A DNA stretch of 49,304 bases, from assembly GCA_013389015.1 (NCBI GenBank), contig JACAEE010000067.1, forward strand, positions 1 to 49,304. The letters are read 5' to 3'. The notes beneath the pieces were generated by a model, which saw nothing but the letters and a program-made list of their open reading frames with translations, had not been told where the DNA came from and ran no database searches. Positions 9,174 to 16,324 of the stretch are shown here, piece after piece. The position numbers and the translations under genes are program-made. The DNA is from Hydrogenophilaceae bacterium. GTDB taxonomy: Bacteria > Pseudomonadota > Alphaproteobacteria > Caulobacterales > Aquidulcibacteraceae. Numbering within the stretch: position 1 is the first letter of the stretch; each line of letters starts with the position of its first letter.

Positions 9174-10445
9174 TCAAGTCAGCGCCAGCGCGACATAGAC
9201 GGCGACGCCGGCGATGAGGGCGGCGGCGGAGGCGAGCGCGTAGCGCCAGTAGAATCGCTGGGCGCCGGCGAAACCGGCGATGACCACCTTGGAGACGGTG
9301 TCGACCGCGGCGGCGAGCAGGATGGCGTTGGCCCCGTCATGGGGATGCAAGCCGTCGCGCACCAGGCCGCCGACGGCGAGGGCGACGGCGTCGACGTCCA
9401 CAAGCCCCGCAGTGGCGGCGAAGGCCATCAGCCCGCCCTCCCCGAACACCGACGCCACGATGCGCGCGCCGACTGTGATCGCGGCGAGCAGCAACGCGAA
9501 GCGAGCGACGGATATGAGATCGAGCGGACTCGTGAGCGGGGCCGCGCGCTGGTTCTCCTTGTCGGTCCGCGCCGCGGTGTGAACGAGGATCGCAATCGCT
9601 GCGGCCGAAGCGATCACGGCGGCCGCAAGCGCGGGCCAGGCGTCGGCGAGCGCCGGCGTGGCGAAGATCGCGATCAGCGCGCCGACGCGCAGGAACATGA
9701 CGATGTTGGCCAGGGCGGCGGCTGCGGCGGCGCGCAGAGGCGTCACCTCCCCCGCCGTGGTGCGTCGCGCAAGATCAAGCGTGACGATCGTGGAGGAGAC
9801 GAGCGCGCCGGCGGCGGCGGCGAAATAGGCGCCTGCCCTCGGCCCGGCGACGCGCAGCGCCACATAGCCGGCGAACGAGGCGAGCGCGAGGATGATGGTG
9901 AGCAGCCAGAGCTCGCGCGGATTGAACGCGCCGTAAGGATCGAGCGCGCGATCGGGCAAGAGCGGCAGAGCGACGAACGTGGCCGCCAGGATGAGCAGCG
10001 CCGAGCGCAATTCGGGCCAGGTGAGCCGATCGAGCCAGTCGTGCATCGCCTGCTTGAACGCCAGCACGGCCGCGATCAGCACGCCGGCGGCCGCCGCCAG
10101 CGCCAGATCGCCGACCATCGCGTACGCGCCGAGCGCGAAGACGAGCACGCCGGCGATGGCGCCGGTGACGGAGAGATCGCCGTCGCGCAGCGTCTCCATC
10201 AGTTTGAAGAGCGTCCAGGGCAGCGCGAAGGCGAGCGCAAGGGCGATGAAAGCGACGGCGCCGAGATGGACGCCCGCGAGCCCGGCTACGCCGCCCAAAA
10301 GGCCGATGAGCGTATAGGTGCGCAGGCCCGCGACGCGGGTCTCGTCCTCCAGGTCACGGCTCTTCCAGCCGCGCTCGACGCCCACAAGGAATCCGATCGC
10401 GACGGCGAGGCCCAGGCGCTGGAAGAGTTCGATGGTCTCCATCAT
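9174..10445 (-). CDS. MgtC/SapB-family membrane protein with DUF4010 domain
   Basis: A 423-residue, very hydrophobic protein with about 11-12 membrane segments. The N-terminal MgtC/SapB-like part (residues 1-150) carries the family pattern LGLAVAIGFLVGVERGW and TRVAGLRTYTLIGLLGG. The rest is the DUF4010 half (NPRELWLLTIILALASFAGYVALR, and GLVDVDAVALAVGGL near residue 350). The transported or sensed substrate of this family is not settled; magnesium is only suggested by the MgtC name. It lies downstream of oppC on the same strand, with about 200 bases between containing a repeat and a hairpin, so it is probably a separate unit. Two consecutive ATG codons are possible starts. Confidence 0.85.
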   Translation of the reverse strand: MMETIELFQRLGLAVAIGFLVGVERGWKSRDLEDETRVAGLRTYTLIGLLGGVAGLAGVHLGAVAFIALALAFALPWTLFKLMETLRDGDLSVTGAIAGVLVFALGAYAMVGDLALAAAAGVLIAAVLAFKQAMHDWLDRLTWPELRSALLILAATFVALPLLPDRALDPYGAFNPRELWLLTIILALASFAGYVALRVAGPRAGAYFAAAAGALVSSTIVTLDLARRTTAGEVTPLRAAAAAALANIVMFLRVGALIAIFATPALADAWPALAAAVIASAAAIAILVHTAARTDKENQRAAPLTSPLDLISVARFALLLAAITVGARIVASVFGEGGLMAFAATAGLVDVDAVALAVGGLVRDGLHPHDGANAILLAAAVDTVSKVVIAGFAGAQRFYWRYALASAAALIAGVAVYVALALT

Positions 10446-10466
10446 CTGTCTTGCGGCGATTTGTGT

Positions 10467-10522
10467 CGGCGCGCCGTCGCTGCGACAGGGACCTCGTCGC
10501 AGCCGCGCGCCGCTTGAATCAG
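10467..10522 (+). repeat. Intergenic GC-rich repeat, copy E (diverged)
   Basis: It begins TCGGCGCGCCG and ends GCGCGCCGCTTGAATCA, in the same orientation as the other copies. The ends are conserved while the middle differs and forms its own inverted repeat (GCTGCGAC with GTCGCAGC). It sits between the MgtC-like gene and oppC. Confidence 0.45.
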
Positions 10523-10617
10523 CGGGGCGCGAGGGCGCGTCTGCTTGCTGCGTCGCATCCTCATTTCATTCCGCATTGTCGGCGCAAGCCGCAAGCGGTT
10601 CCGCCTCGCTGGGGTTT

Positions 10618-10634
10618 GCGGGCTCGAAGCCCGC
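10618..10634. repeat. Perfect inverted repeat downstream of oppC
   Basis: GCGGGCT, CGA, AGCCCGC forms a 7-bp perfect stem with a three-base loop, 8 bases past the oppC stop. No T-run follows in either direction, so it may protect the 3' end of the mRNA or be a small repeat rather than a classical terminator. Confidence 0.45.
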
Positions 10635-10642
10635 GGTCCAAC

Positions 10643-11554
10643 CTAACGATCCTTGGGATCGAGGGCGTCGCGGAGGCCGTCGCCGAGGAAGTTCAAGGCC
10701 AGCAGCGTGACCAGCATGGTGATCGCCGGGCTGATCAGCATCCAGGGATAGGCCTCCATCTGGTCCTTGCCGTTGGAGATGAGCTTGCCGAGCGAGGTGA
10801 GCGGCTCCTGCACGCCGAGGCCCAGGAACGAAAGAAAGCTCTCGGCCAGGATGATGACGGGGATGTTGAGCGTGGCGAACACCACCACCGGGCCTAGCAC
10901 GTTGGGCACGATGTGGCGGAAGACGATCGCCATGCGCGAGGCGCCCGCCGCACGCGCGGCCTCGACGAATTCCTTCTGCCTGAGCGCGATCGTCTGCCCG
11001 CGGACGATGCGGCTCATGGTCAGCCACTCGACGGCGCCGATGGCGAGGAAGATGAGCCAGAGCTCGCGATTGAACACCGTCATCAGCAGGATGACGAAGA
11101 AGATGAACGGGATCGAATAGAGCACGTCGACGATGCGCATCATCACGGTGTCGACGACGCCGCCGAAGAAGCCGGCGACCGCGCCCCAGACGACGCCGAT
11201 GGTGATGGCGACGACGGTGGCGAGCACGCCGACCATCAGCGAAATGCGCAACCCGAAGAGCAGGCGCGCGACCATGTCGCGCCCTTCGGTGTCGGTGCCG
11301 AGGATGTGGCCGCCGGCGAAGGTCGGGCCGATGGCGACGCGGTCCTCGTAGATGCGGTCGAGCGGATGGATCCACAGCATGGGGCCGAAGATCGCGAGAA
11401 AGACGAGAACGCCCACGACCCACAGGCTGATCATGGCGGCGGGATTGCGCGCGAGGCGGCGGCGCGCGTCGTCCCACAGCGAACGGCCCTCCGGCGCGTC
11501 CTGGGGGCCGTTCGGGGGCGCAGCCGGCGGCGCGGAGGCGGCGAAATCGGTCAT
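10643..11554 (-). CDS. oppC: Oligopeptide ABC transporter permease OppC
   Basis: A 303-residue inner-membrane permease. I start it at the ATG at 11554, which overlaps the oppB stop by four bases (ATGA). An open frame extends far upstream but only inside oppB. The Pro/Ala-rich cytoplasmic N-terminus (1-30) is followed by a first membrane segment (about 38-58), the family segment GTDTEGRDMVARLLFGLRIS, four to five more helices, and the EAA loop (EFVEAARAAGASRMAIVFRHIVPN) that contacts the ATPase. ATPase genes (oppD/oppF) are not present in the window. The likely binding protein is the lipoprotein at 3487-5112, on the same strand but interrupted by other genes. Confidence 0.92.
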   Translation of the reverse strand: MTDFAASAPPAAPPNGPQDAPEGRSLWDDARRRLARNPAAMISLWVVGVLVFLAIFGPMLWIHPLDRIYEDRVAIGPTFAGGHILGTDTEGRDMVARLLFGLRISLMVGVLATVVAITIGVVWGAVAGFFGGVVDTVMMRIVDVLYSIPFIFFVILLMTVFNRELWLIFLAIGAVEWLTMSRIVRGQTIALRQKEFVEAARAAGASRMAIVFRHIVPNVLGPVVVFATLNIPVIILAESFLSFLGLGVQEPLTSLGKLISNGKDQMEAYPWMLISPAITMLVTLLALNFLGDGLRDALDPKDR

Positions 11555-12591
11555 GCGTGGCGCACCCGCGGGTCGAGAACCCGGTAGAGCAGATCGGCGG
11601 CGAGGTTCAGGAGGATGATGAGGCTCGCATAGAGGATCACGACGCCCATCACGAGCGTGTAGTCGCGCTGCAGCGCGCCGATCACGAACTGGCGCCCGAT
11701 CCCCGGCAGTTGGAACACCTGCTCGATCACGAACGAGCCGGTCAGCACGCCCGCCATCGCCGGCCCCAGATAGGAGACGATCGGCAAAAGCGCGATCGGC
11801 ATGGCGTGGCGCAGCACGACCTGCAGCTCCGGCAGGCCCTTGGCGCGCGCGGTGCGGATGGCGTTCGAGCGCATCGCCTCGATCATGCTGGCGCGCATGA
11901 GCCGCGAGACGATCGCGATTTGCGGCAACGACAGCGTCAGCACCGGCAAGAACAAGTGCGGGATCGAGAACTCGTCGCGCGCGAGCCCGCCCGCCGGCAG
12001 CCACTTGAGTTCGACGCCGAAGAGGAGCGAGAGGATCGGGCCCATCACCAGCGGCGGCAGGCACACGCCGACCAGCGCAAAGCCCATCACCGCGTAGTCC
12101 TGCGCGCGGTTCTGGCGCAGCGCGGCCATGACGCCGAGACTCACGCCGACGAGGAGCGCGATGAGGATGGCGCTGACGCCGAGGATGGCGCTGGTCGGGA
12201 AGCCCTCGGCGATGATGTCGGCGACGTCCTTGTCCTTGTACTTCATCGAGGGGCCGAGGTCGGGGGCGTCGAAGCCCCTCCAGCGCCACTGCGCGGGGCC
12301 CCAGCGCGGCGCGGTTTCATCCGCGGCGGCGCCGGGCGGCGGCGCCAGGCGCTCGGCGCGGACCTCGTAGTCGAGCGGCAGGAGGTCGCCGAGGTAGCGC
12401 GCGAACTGGATCCATTCGGGCTGGTCGAGGTCGAACTTCTCCGTCAGCCGACGCTCGACTTCCGGCGGCAGCCGGCGTTCGGAATCGAACGGGCCGCCCT
12501 CGGCCTGGCGCATCAGAAAGAACGCCGCCGCGATGATCGCGAGCAGCGTGGGGACGGCGATGAGCAGGCGCCGGGCCGCGAACGCCAGCAT
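11551..12591 (-). CDS. oppB: Oligopeptide ABC transporter permease OppB
   Basis: A 346-residue permease, about 40 residues longer than usual for OppB. Membrane segment 1 is residues 8-27, then a long periplasmic loop. This loop contains the family part FDLDQPEWIQFARYLGDLL and then a Pro/Ala/Trp-rich insertion (about 77-108) before LGPSMKYKDKDVADIIAEG. The later helices and EAA loop (SNAIRTARAKGLPELQVVLRHA) and the C-terminal YRVLDPRVR are normal. It is the first gene of the oppB-oppC unit. The region upstream is shared with the divergent phosphatase-like gene at 12819. Confidence 0.92.
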   Translation of the reverse strand: MLAFAARRLLIAVPTLLAIIAAAFFLMRQAEGGPFDSERRLPPEVERRLTEKFDLDQPEWIQFARYLGDLLPLDYEVRAERLAPPPGAAADETAPRWGPAQWRWRGFDAPDLGPSMKYKDKDVADIIAEGFPTSAILGVSAILIALLVGVSLGVMAALRQNRAQDYAVMGFALVGVCLPPLVMGPILSLLFGVELKWLPAGGLARDEFSIPHLFLPVLTLSLPQIAIVSRLMRASMIEAMRSNAIRTARAKGLPELQVVLRHAMPIALLPIVSYLGPAMAGVLTGSFVIEQVFQLPGIGRQFVIGALQRDYTLVMGVVILYASLIILLNLAADLLYRVLDPRVRHA

Positions 12592-12818
12592 CAGAATCCC
12601 GCGCTCACGACTGCGGCGAGCATGAGGGCGGCCTTTGCTTCATCGCTGGGGGTGCTCGCGGGCTGGGACGCGGAGGCGGGCCGCGGGGGCAAGCCCCTGG
12701 CGCGACGCGCTTTTCGGGAGGGGACCTTTTCTTTGCCCGCGGTTCATGTCAACGATGCCCCGCTGCCCAAGACCCCACCGGGCGCAGCATTTGCGACGAA
12801 CGCATCATGCAGGGCGGC

Positions 12819-13298
12819 ATGGCGACATTCCTTGAAATCACGCCAGGATTCTCTGTCTCGGCGCAGCTGACCGCCGAAGACGCCGCCGCCGCCGCCCAAG
12901 CCGGCTATCGCTGCATTGTGAACAACCGCCCCGATGGAGAAGTCGCAGGGCAGACGCCGGGCGCGGCGGTGAAGGCCGCGGCTGCGGCGCATGGCCTCGC
13001 CTATCGCGCGATTCCGGCCACCTCCCCGATCAGCGCGGACCACCCGGCCGTCGATGCGACCATCGAGGTCCTGACCACCGAAGAAGAGCCGATCCTCGCC
13101 TATTGTCGGAGCGGCACGCGATCGACCACGCTGTGGGCGTTGGCGCAGGCGAAGATGGGGGCGATGGCGCCGGAGGCGATCATCGCCGCCGCGGCGCGGG
13201 GCGGCTACGACCTGTCCGGCCTGCGCGCGACGCTGGAGCGGCTCGCGGCGCTTACTCCCCTTGCGGCGCCGGCGCCCACGAACGGCCACGATCGATGA
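12819..13298 (+). CDS. TIGR01244-family phosphatase/sulfurtransferase-like protein
   Basis: A 159-residue cytosolic protein of the cysteine-phosphatase-like family often annotated TIGR01244 or found fused to Blh-type hydrolases. It starts MATFLEITPGFSVSAQLTAED. The P-loop AYCRSGTRSTTLWA (about residues 91-104) has the catalytic Cys and Arg (C-x5-R). The C-terminus is an Ala/Pro-rich tail. The ATG at 12807 is in frame too but lacks a ribosome binding site; the ATG at 12819 has a weak AGGG. No partner gene (sulfide:quinone reductase, persulfide dioxygenase or Blh) is nearby, so the usual link to sulfide oxidation cannot be made here. Confidence 0.85.
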   Translation: MATFLEITPGFSVSAQLTAEDAAAAAQAGYRCIVNNRPDGEVAGQTPGAAVKAAAAAHGLAYRAIPATSPISADHPAVDATIEVLTTEEEPILAYCRSGTRSTTLWALAQAKMGAMAPEAIIAAAARGGYDLSGLRATLERLAALTPLAAPAPTNGHDR

Positions 13299-13515
13299 CC
13301 ACATCCGGGAGAGCCATGCGGACTGAATTCGCCCCAGAGGCGCGTGCACGCTCCACGCCCGCGGCCTTAGGCCCCGCCGCCTTCTCGACAGCGACGCGGT
13401 CATCGAACATGAGGGCGCCCGCGACCTTGGCGGCGGCGACCAGCGCCAGGGCGAGGCAGAACATCCTCACCCGTTCGGCCGTAAAGGCGAGTAGACGGAG
13501 CGCGCGACCGGCCAT
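13252..13515 (-). CDS. Possible small single-pass membrane protein (uncertain)
   Basis: An 87-residue open frame with one hydrophobic helix (RMFCLALALVAAAKVAGALM, residues 17-36) and a polar C-terminal half. Codon third positions are GC-rich as in real genes here. It overlaps the end of the phosphatase-like gene by 47 bases on the opposite strand and has no good ribosome binding site, so it may be a chance frame. I do not recognise it. Confidence 0.25.
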   Translation of the reverse strand: MAGRALRLLAFTAERVRMFCLALALVAAAKVAGALMFDDRVAVEKAAGPKAAGVERARASGANSVRMALPDVVIDRGRSWAPAPQGE

Positions 13516-13619
13516 AAGGATCGCCGCTGCAAGTCCAGGGCCGACCTTGCTCGCCCAAGCCGCGTCCGCGGCCAGGGCCGATCTTGTCTCTTCACGCTAA
13601 GACGCCGGAGCCAGCGCCT
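13299..13619. other. 321-base region between the phosphatase-like and ATP-grasp-like genes
   Basis: Apart from the uncertain minus-strand frame ending at 13252, I see no gene here. The ATP-grasp-like frame can be extended 12 codons upstream to a TTG at 13584, but GGAG at 13606-13609 supports the ATG at 13620. No clear promoter hexamers or hairpins were recognised. Confidence 0.4.
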
Positions 13620-14579
13620 ATGAGTGTGGACGCACAGACCAAGCCTCGCCAGCGATTCGAGTGGGTGCGCGATTTCGAATTCGGCGCGACGTCGCTCGTC
13701 TACCGCAAGACCGGCGTAAGGGTGCCCTATTCAAAGCCCATCCGGCAGGAATTCATCGCCTGGCTGCGCTACTTCCTGGCGGTCCGGCGCGAGACCAGGC
13801 GGATGCCCGGCGCGTTCACCATCGCCTTCTCTCCCGATCCAGGACGGCCCTGGTACCAGATGTGGTCGGTGGCGCGGCTCGCCGGCGGCAAGCTGGCGCC
13901 TGCGGCCGAGGCCGACGTGGTGTTCCATTTCGAGGACGCCACGATGAGCCCGAATGCGCCCCCGGCGCACAAGCCCGGCGCCAAGCTCATCAATTTCGGC
14001 TGCACCGACATCTCCAAGGGGCGCGTCGAGCAGGCGTTCGCGGAGACGTTCGGCTATTCGCTTTCGCTCAATCCGACGCTGCATATCGGGCCGGCGGTGG
14101 AGAAGTCGGAACTCAACGCCGCGCATGACGGGCGGATCGTCGCCTGCCCCGTCATCCCCGCGCCCGGCAAGACCTATCAGCGCGTCGTCGACAACCGGAT
14201 CGAGGACGGGCTGATCGAGGATCTCCGATGCCCGATGGTGGGCGGCAAGATCGCCTGCGTGTTCGTGAAGCACCGCCCGGTGGCGACGCGCTTCTCCAAC
14301 ACCAATTCCTTCGTCAAGGTGATGACGGCGGAACAGATCTTCACCCAGGAGGAGCAGGCCAAGATCGGCGAGATGTCGCTCCGGCTCGGGCTTGAAGTGG
14401 GCGGGCTCGACGTGCTGCGCGACCGCAATGACGGGCGCATCTTCGTCGTCGACGCCAACAAGACCGATATGGGCCCGCCGATCGCGCTGCCGCTGCAGGA
14501 GAAGCTGAAATCGGGGCGGATGATCGCCAAGACCTTCCGCGAGTACGTGCTCGCGCACTTCCCCGCGCGCGGCGCCTGA
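13620..14579 (+). CDS. ATP-grasp-like protein of unknown function
   Basis: A 319-residue soluble protein. The C-terminal third has the end of an ATP-grasp fold: GLEVGGLDVLRDRNDGRIF followed by VVDANKTDMGPP, where Asp and Asn would bind Mg-ATP. An upstream FVKVMTAEQIF and a His/Arg-rich stretch (FVKHRPVATRF) fit the nucleotide-binding sub-domain. The N-terminal half (RDFEFGATSLVYRKTGVRVPY and FHFEDATMSP) looks specific to this family. No signal peptide. The stop codon overlaps the start of the metallo-hydrolase gene (TGATG), so the two are translationally coupled and probably act together. The substrate is unknown. Some weakly conserved ATP-grasp residues cannot be judged without alignment. 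Confidence 0.75.
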   Translation: MSVDAQTKPRQRFEWVRDFEFGATSLVYRKTGVRVPYSKPIRQEFIAWLRYFLAVRRETRRMPGAFTIAFSPDPGRPWYQMWSVARLAGGKLAPAAEADVVFHFEDATMSPNAPPAHKPGAKLINFGCTDISKGRVEQAFAETFGYSLSLNPTLHIGPAVEKSELNAAHDGRIVACPVIPAPGKTYQRVVDNRIEDGLIEDLRCPMVGGKIACVFVKHRPVATRFSNTNSFVKVMTAEQIFTQEEQAKIGEMSLRLGLEVGGLDVLRDRNDGRIFVVDANKTDMGPPIALPLQEKLKSGRMIAKTFREYVLAHFPARGA

Positions 14580-15478
14580 TGGGGATCCCGTTCGTCCGGG
14601 AGATGAATTTCACCTACGGCGAAGCGCAGCAGGTTTCGCCGCTGATCCGCAGAGTAGTGGCCCGCAATCCCGGGCCGTTCACGTTCCACGGGACCGGCGT
14701 CTATATCGTCGGCGCGCCCGGCGGCGTAGTCGCCGTGATTGATCCGGGGCCGGACGATGCGGCGCATATCGAGGCGCTGAAGGCGGCGCTGCGGGACGAC
14801 CGCGTCGCCCACATCTTCGTCACGCACGGGCATCTCGATCACGCGCCGGCGGCGCGGCCGCTGGCGGAGGCGACGGGCGCGCGCATCCACGCCTCCGGCG
14901 CGCGTACGAAGCGGCATGCCGGCGCGCCGCGCATGGACGAGGACGAGGACGAAGGCTTCCGCCCGGACCACGCGCTGAGCGACGGCGAGCTCATTCGAGG
15001 CGACGGCTGGACGATGGAGGCGATCTTCACGCCGGGGCACACGTCCAACCATGTCTGCTATGCGCTCCACGAGGAGAACGCGCTGTTCTCGGGCGACCAC
15101 ATCATGGGCTGGTCGACCACCGTCGTCTCGCCGCCGGACGGCGACATGGACGATTACCTCGCCAGCCTCGAAAAAGTCCGCGCCCGGAACTTTGCGACGC
15201 TGTGGCCGACGCACGGGCCGCCGATCCGCGAGGTCCGCGCGTTCATCGACGCCTACGAGGCCCACCGGCTCGACCGCGAAGCGCAGATCCTGGCGCAATT
15301 GCGCGCCGGACGCACGAAGATCGCAGACATGGTGCCGGTCATGTACGCCGACGTGAACCCGGCGCTGCACCCGGCGGCGCGCCACAGCGTCTATGCGCAC
15401 ATGATCCGGCTCGCAAAGCGCGGCGTCGTCTCCACCAGCGGCGCGCCGGCGCCCGACAGCGAGTACCGGCTGGCCTAG
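14579..15478 (+). CDS. MBL-fold metallo-hydrolase (LACTB2/glyoxalase II-like)
   Basis: A 299-residue metallo-beta-lactamase-fold hydrolase. The metal-binding motif THGHLDH is residues 82-88 (His83, His85, Asp87, His88), His154 is in TPGHTSNH and Asp173 is in SGDHIMGW, so both metal sites look complete. The C-terminal part (residues 215-290) is a winged-helix-like region as in LACTB2 proteins (EAQILAQLRAGRTKIADMV). An acidic loop (MDEDEDEGFRPD) sits near residue 120. It starts at the ATG that overlaps the stop of the ATP-grasp-like gene. It ends directly against the stop codon of the convergent DUF1499 gene with no base between. Family members act on thioesters, lactones or RNA; the substrate here is not evident. 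Confidence 0.88.
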   Translation: MGIPFVREMNFTYGEAQQVSPLIRRVVARNPGPFTFHGTGVYIVGAPGGVVAVIDPGPDDAAHIEALKAALRDDRVAHIFVTHGHLDHAPAARPLAEATGARIHASGARTKRHAGAPRMDEDEDEGFRPDHALSDGELIRGDGWTMEAIFTPGHTSNHVCYALHEENALFSGDHIMGWSTTVVSPPDGDMDDYLASLEKVRARNFATLWPTHGPPIREVRAFIDAYEAHRLDREAQILAQLRAGRTKIADMVPVMYADVNPALHPAARHSVYAHMIRLAKRGVVSTSGAPAPDSEYRLA

Positions 15479-16285
15479 TTAACGCGCGACGCGGTCGTTC
15501 AGTTCGCGGGTGAAGGCGCGGACGCGGCGGGCGTTGGCGCCGAGATCGGAGAGGCCGACGCGCGAGACCGAACGGACGTCGACGATCGAGCCCTCGCCGG
15601 TGGGCGCAGGGCGGATGCGCACGACGAAATCGTCGACAAAGCCGTACCAGAAGCTTCGCGCCGTCGCCTCGATGCGGCCGTCGGCGCGATCCTGCACGCC
15701 GACGCGCAGGCCGATGGCGCGCACGGCGTCAAGCGCGCGGTCGAACGTCGTCTCGGGCGCGAGCGCGACGCGGATGGGGAGAATGTCGCTGTACTCGTTG
15801 CGCTGAACGTCCTGTACGCGCATGCCCGACCATTCGCCGAAACGCGGATCCTCGGGGAGACGCGCATCGGTCTCAAGGCCGTTGCCGCCGCCGACTTGCG
15901 CGCGCGCCGCCACCACGGCGTCGCTGAACGTCGGCGGATCGACGAAATCGGTGGTGATGTCGTGGATCGGGGGGATGGCCTGCGCCTGCTGGCGCACATA
16001 AAGCGCGTAGCCGAGGCCGATAGCGGGAACGGCGAGGGCGACGAGCGCGCTCTTCCAGCCCTGGCCGCGCGGCGGAACGGCCAGCGCCAGGATGAGGCCG
16101 ATGAGCGCAAGACCGGCGACCCCCATGAGCACCAATCCGCCGAGGCGGAACGTCATCAGCCCGAAGCCGATGCGCCAGTCGAGCAGGCCGAACTTCACGC
16201 CGAAGGCGGCGATGAGAAAATAGAGCGGCGTCGCCAGAGCCAAGACGAGAGCGACACGCACCCAGATGTTCCGCACGCCGTTCAT
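15479..16285 (-). CDS. DUF1499 domain membrane protein
   Basis: A 268-residue protein with three membrane segments in the first 100 residues. The periplasmic or cytosolic C-terminal DUF1499 domain is clear: IHDITTDFVDPPTFSDAV, then EATARSFWYGFVDDFVVRIRP and VDVRSVSRVGLSDLGANARR. The domain's function is unknown. It converges tail to tail with the MBL hydrolase. The acyl-CoA ligase lies 39 bases upstream on the same strand, so the two might be co-transcribed. Confidence 0.9.
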   Translation of the reverse strand: MNGVRNIWVRVALVLALATPLYFLIAAFGVKFGLLDWRIGFGLMTFRLGGLVLMGVAGLALIGLILALAVPPRGQGWKSALVALAVPAIGLGYALYVRQQAQAIPPIHDITTDFVDPPTFSDAVVAARAQVGGGNGLETDARLPEDPRFGEWSGMRVQDVQRNEYSDILPIRVALAPETTFDRALDAVRAIGLRVGVQDRADGRIEATARSFWYGFVDDFVVRIRPAPTGEGSIVDVRSVSRVGLSDLGANARRVRAFTRELNDRVAR

Positions 16286-16324
16286 CGCCTTCCCCTTCGC
16301 GCGTTCATCAGCGCTGACGCCGCC

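Noticed and set aside
10643-12289. A 548-residue fusion beginning inside oppB
   Set aside because: The upstream part is an out-of-frame reading of oppB. The ATGA overlap at 11551 marks the oppC start.
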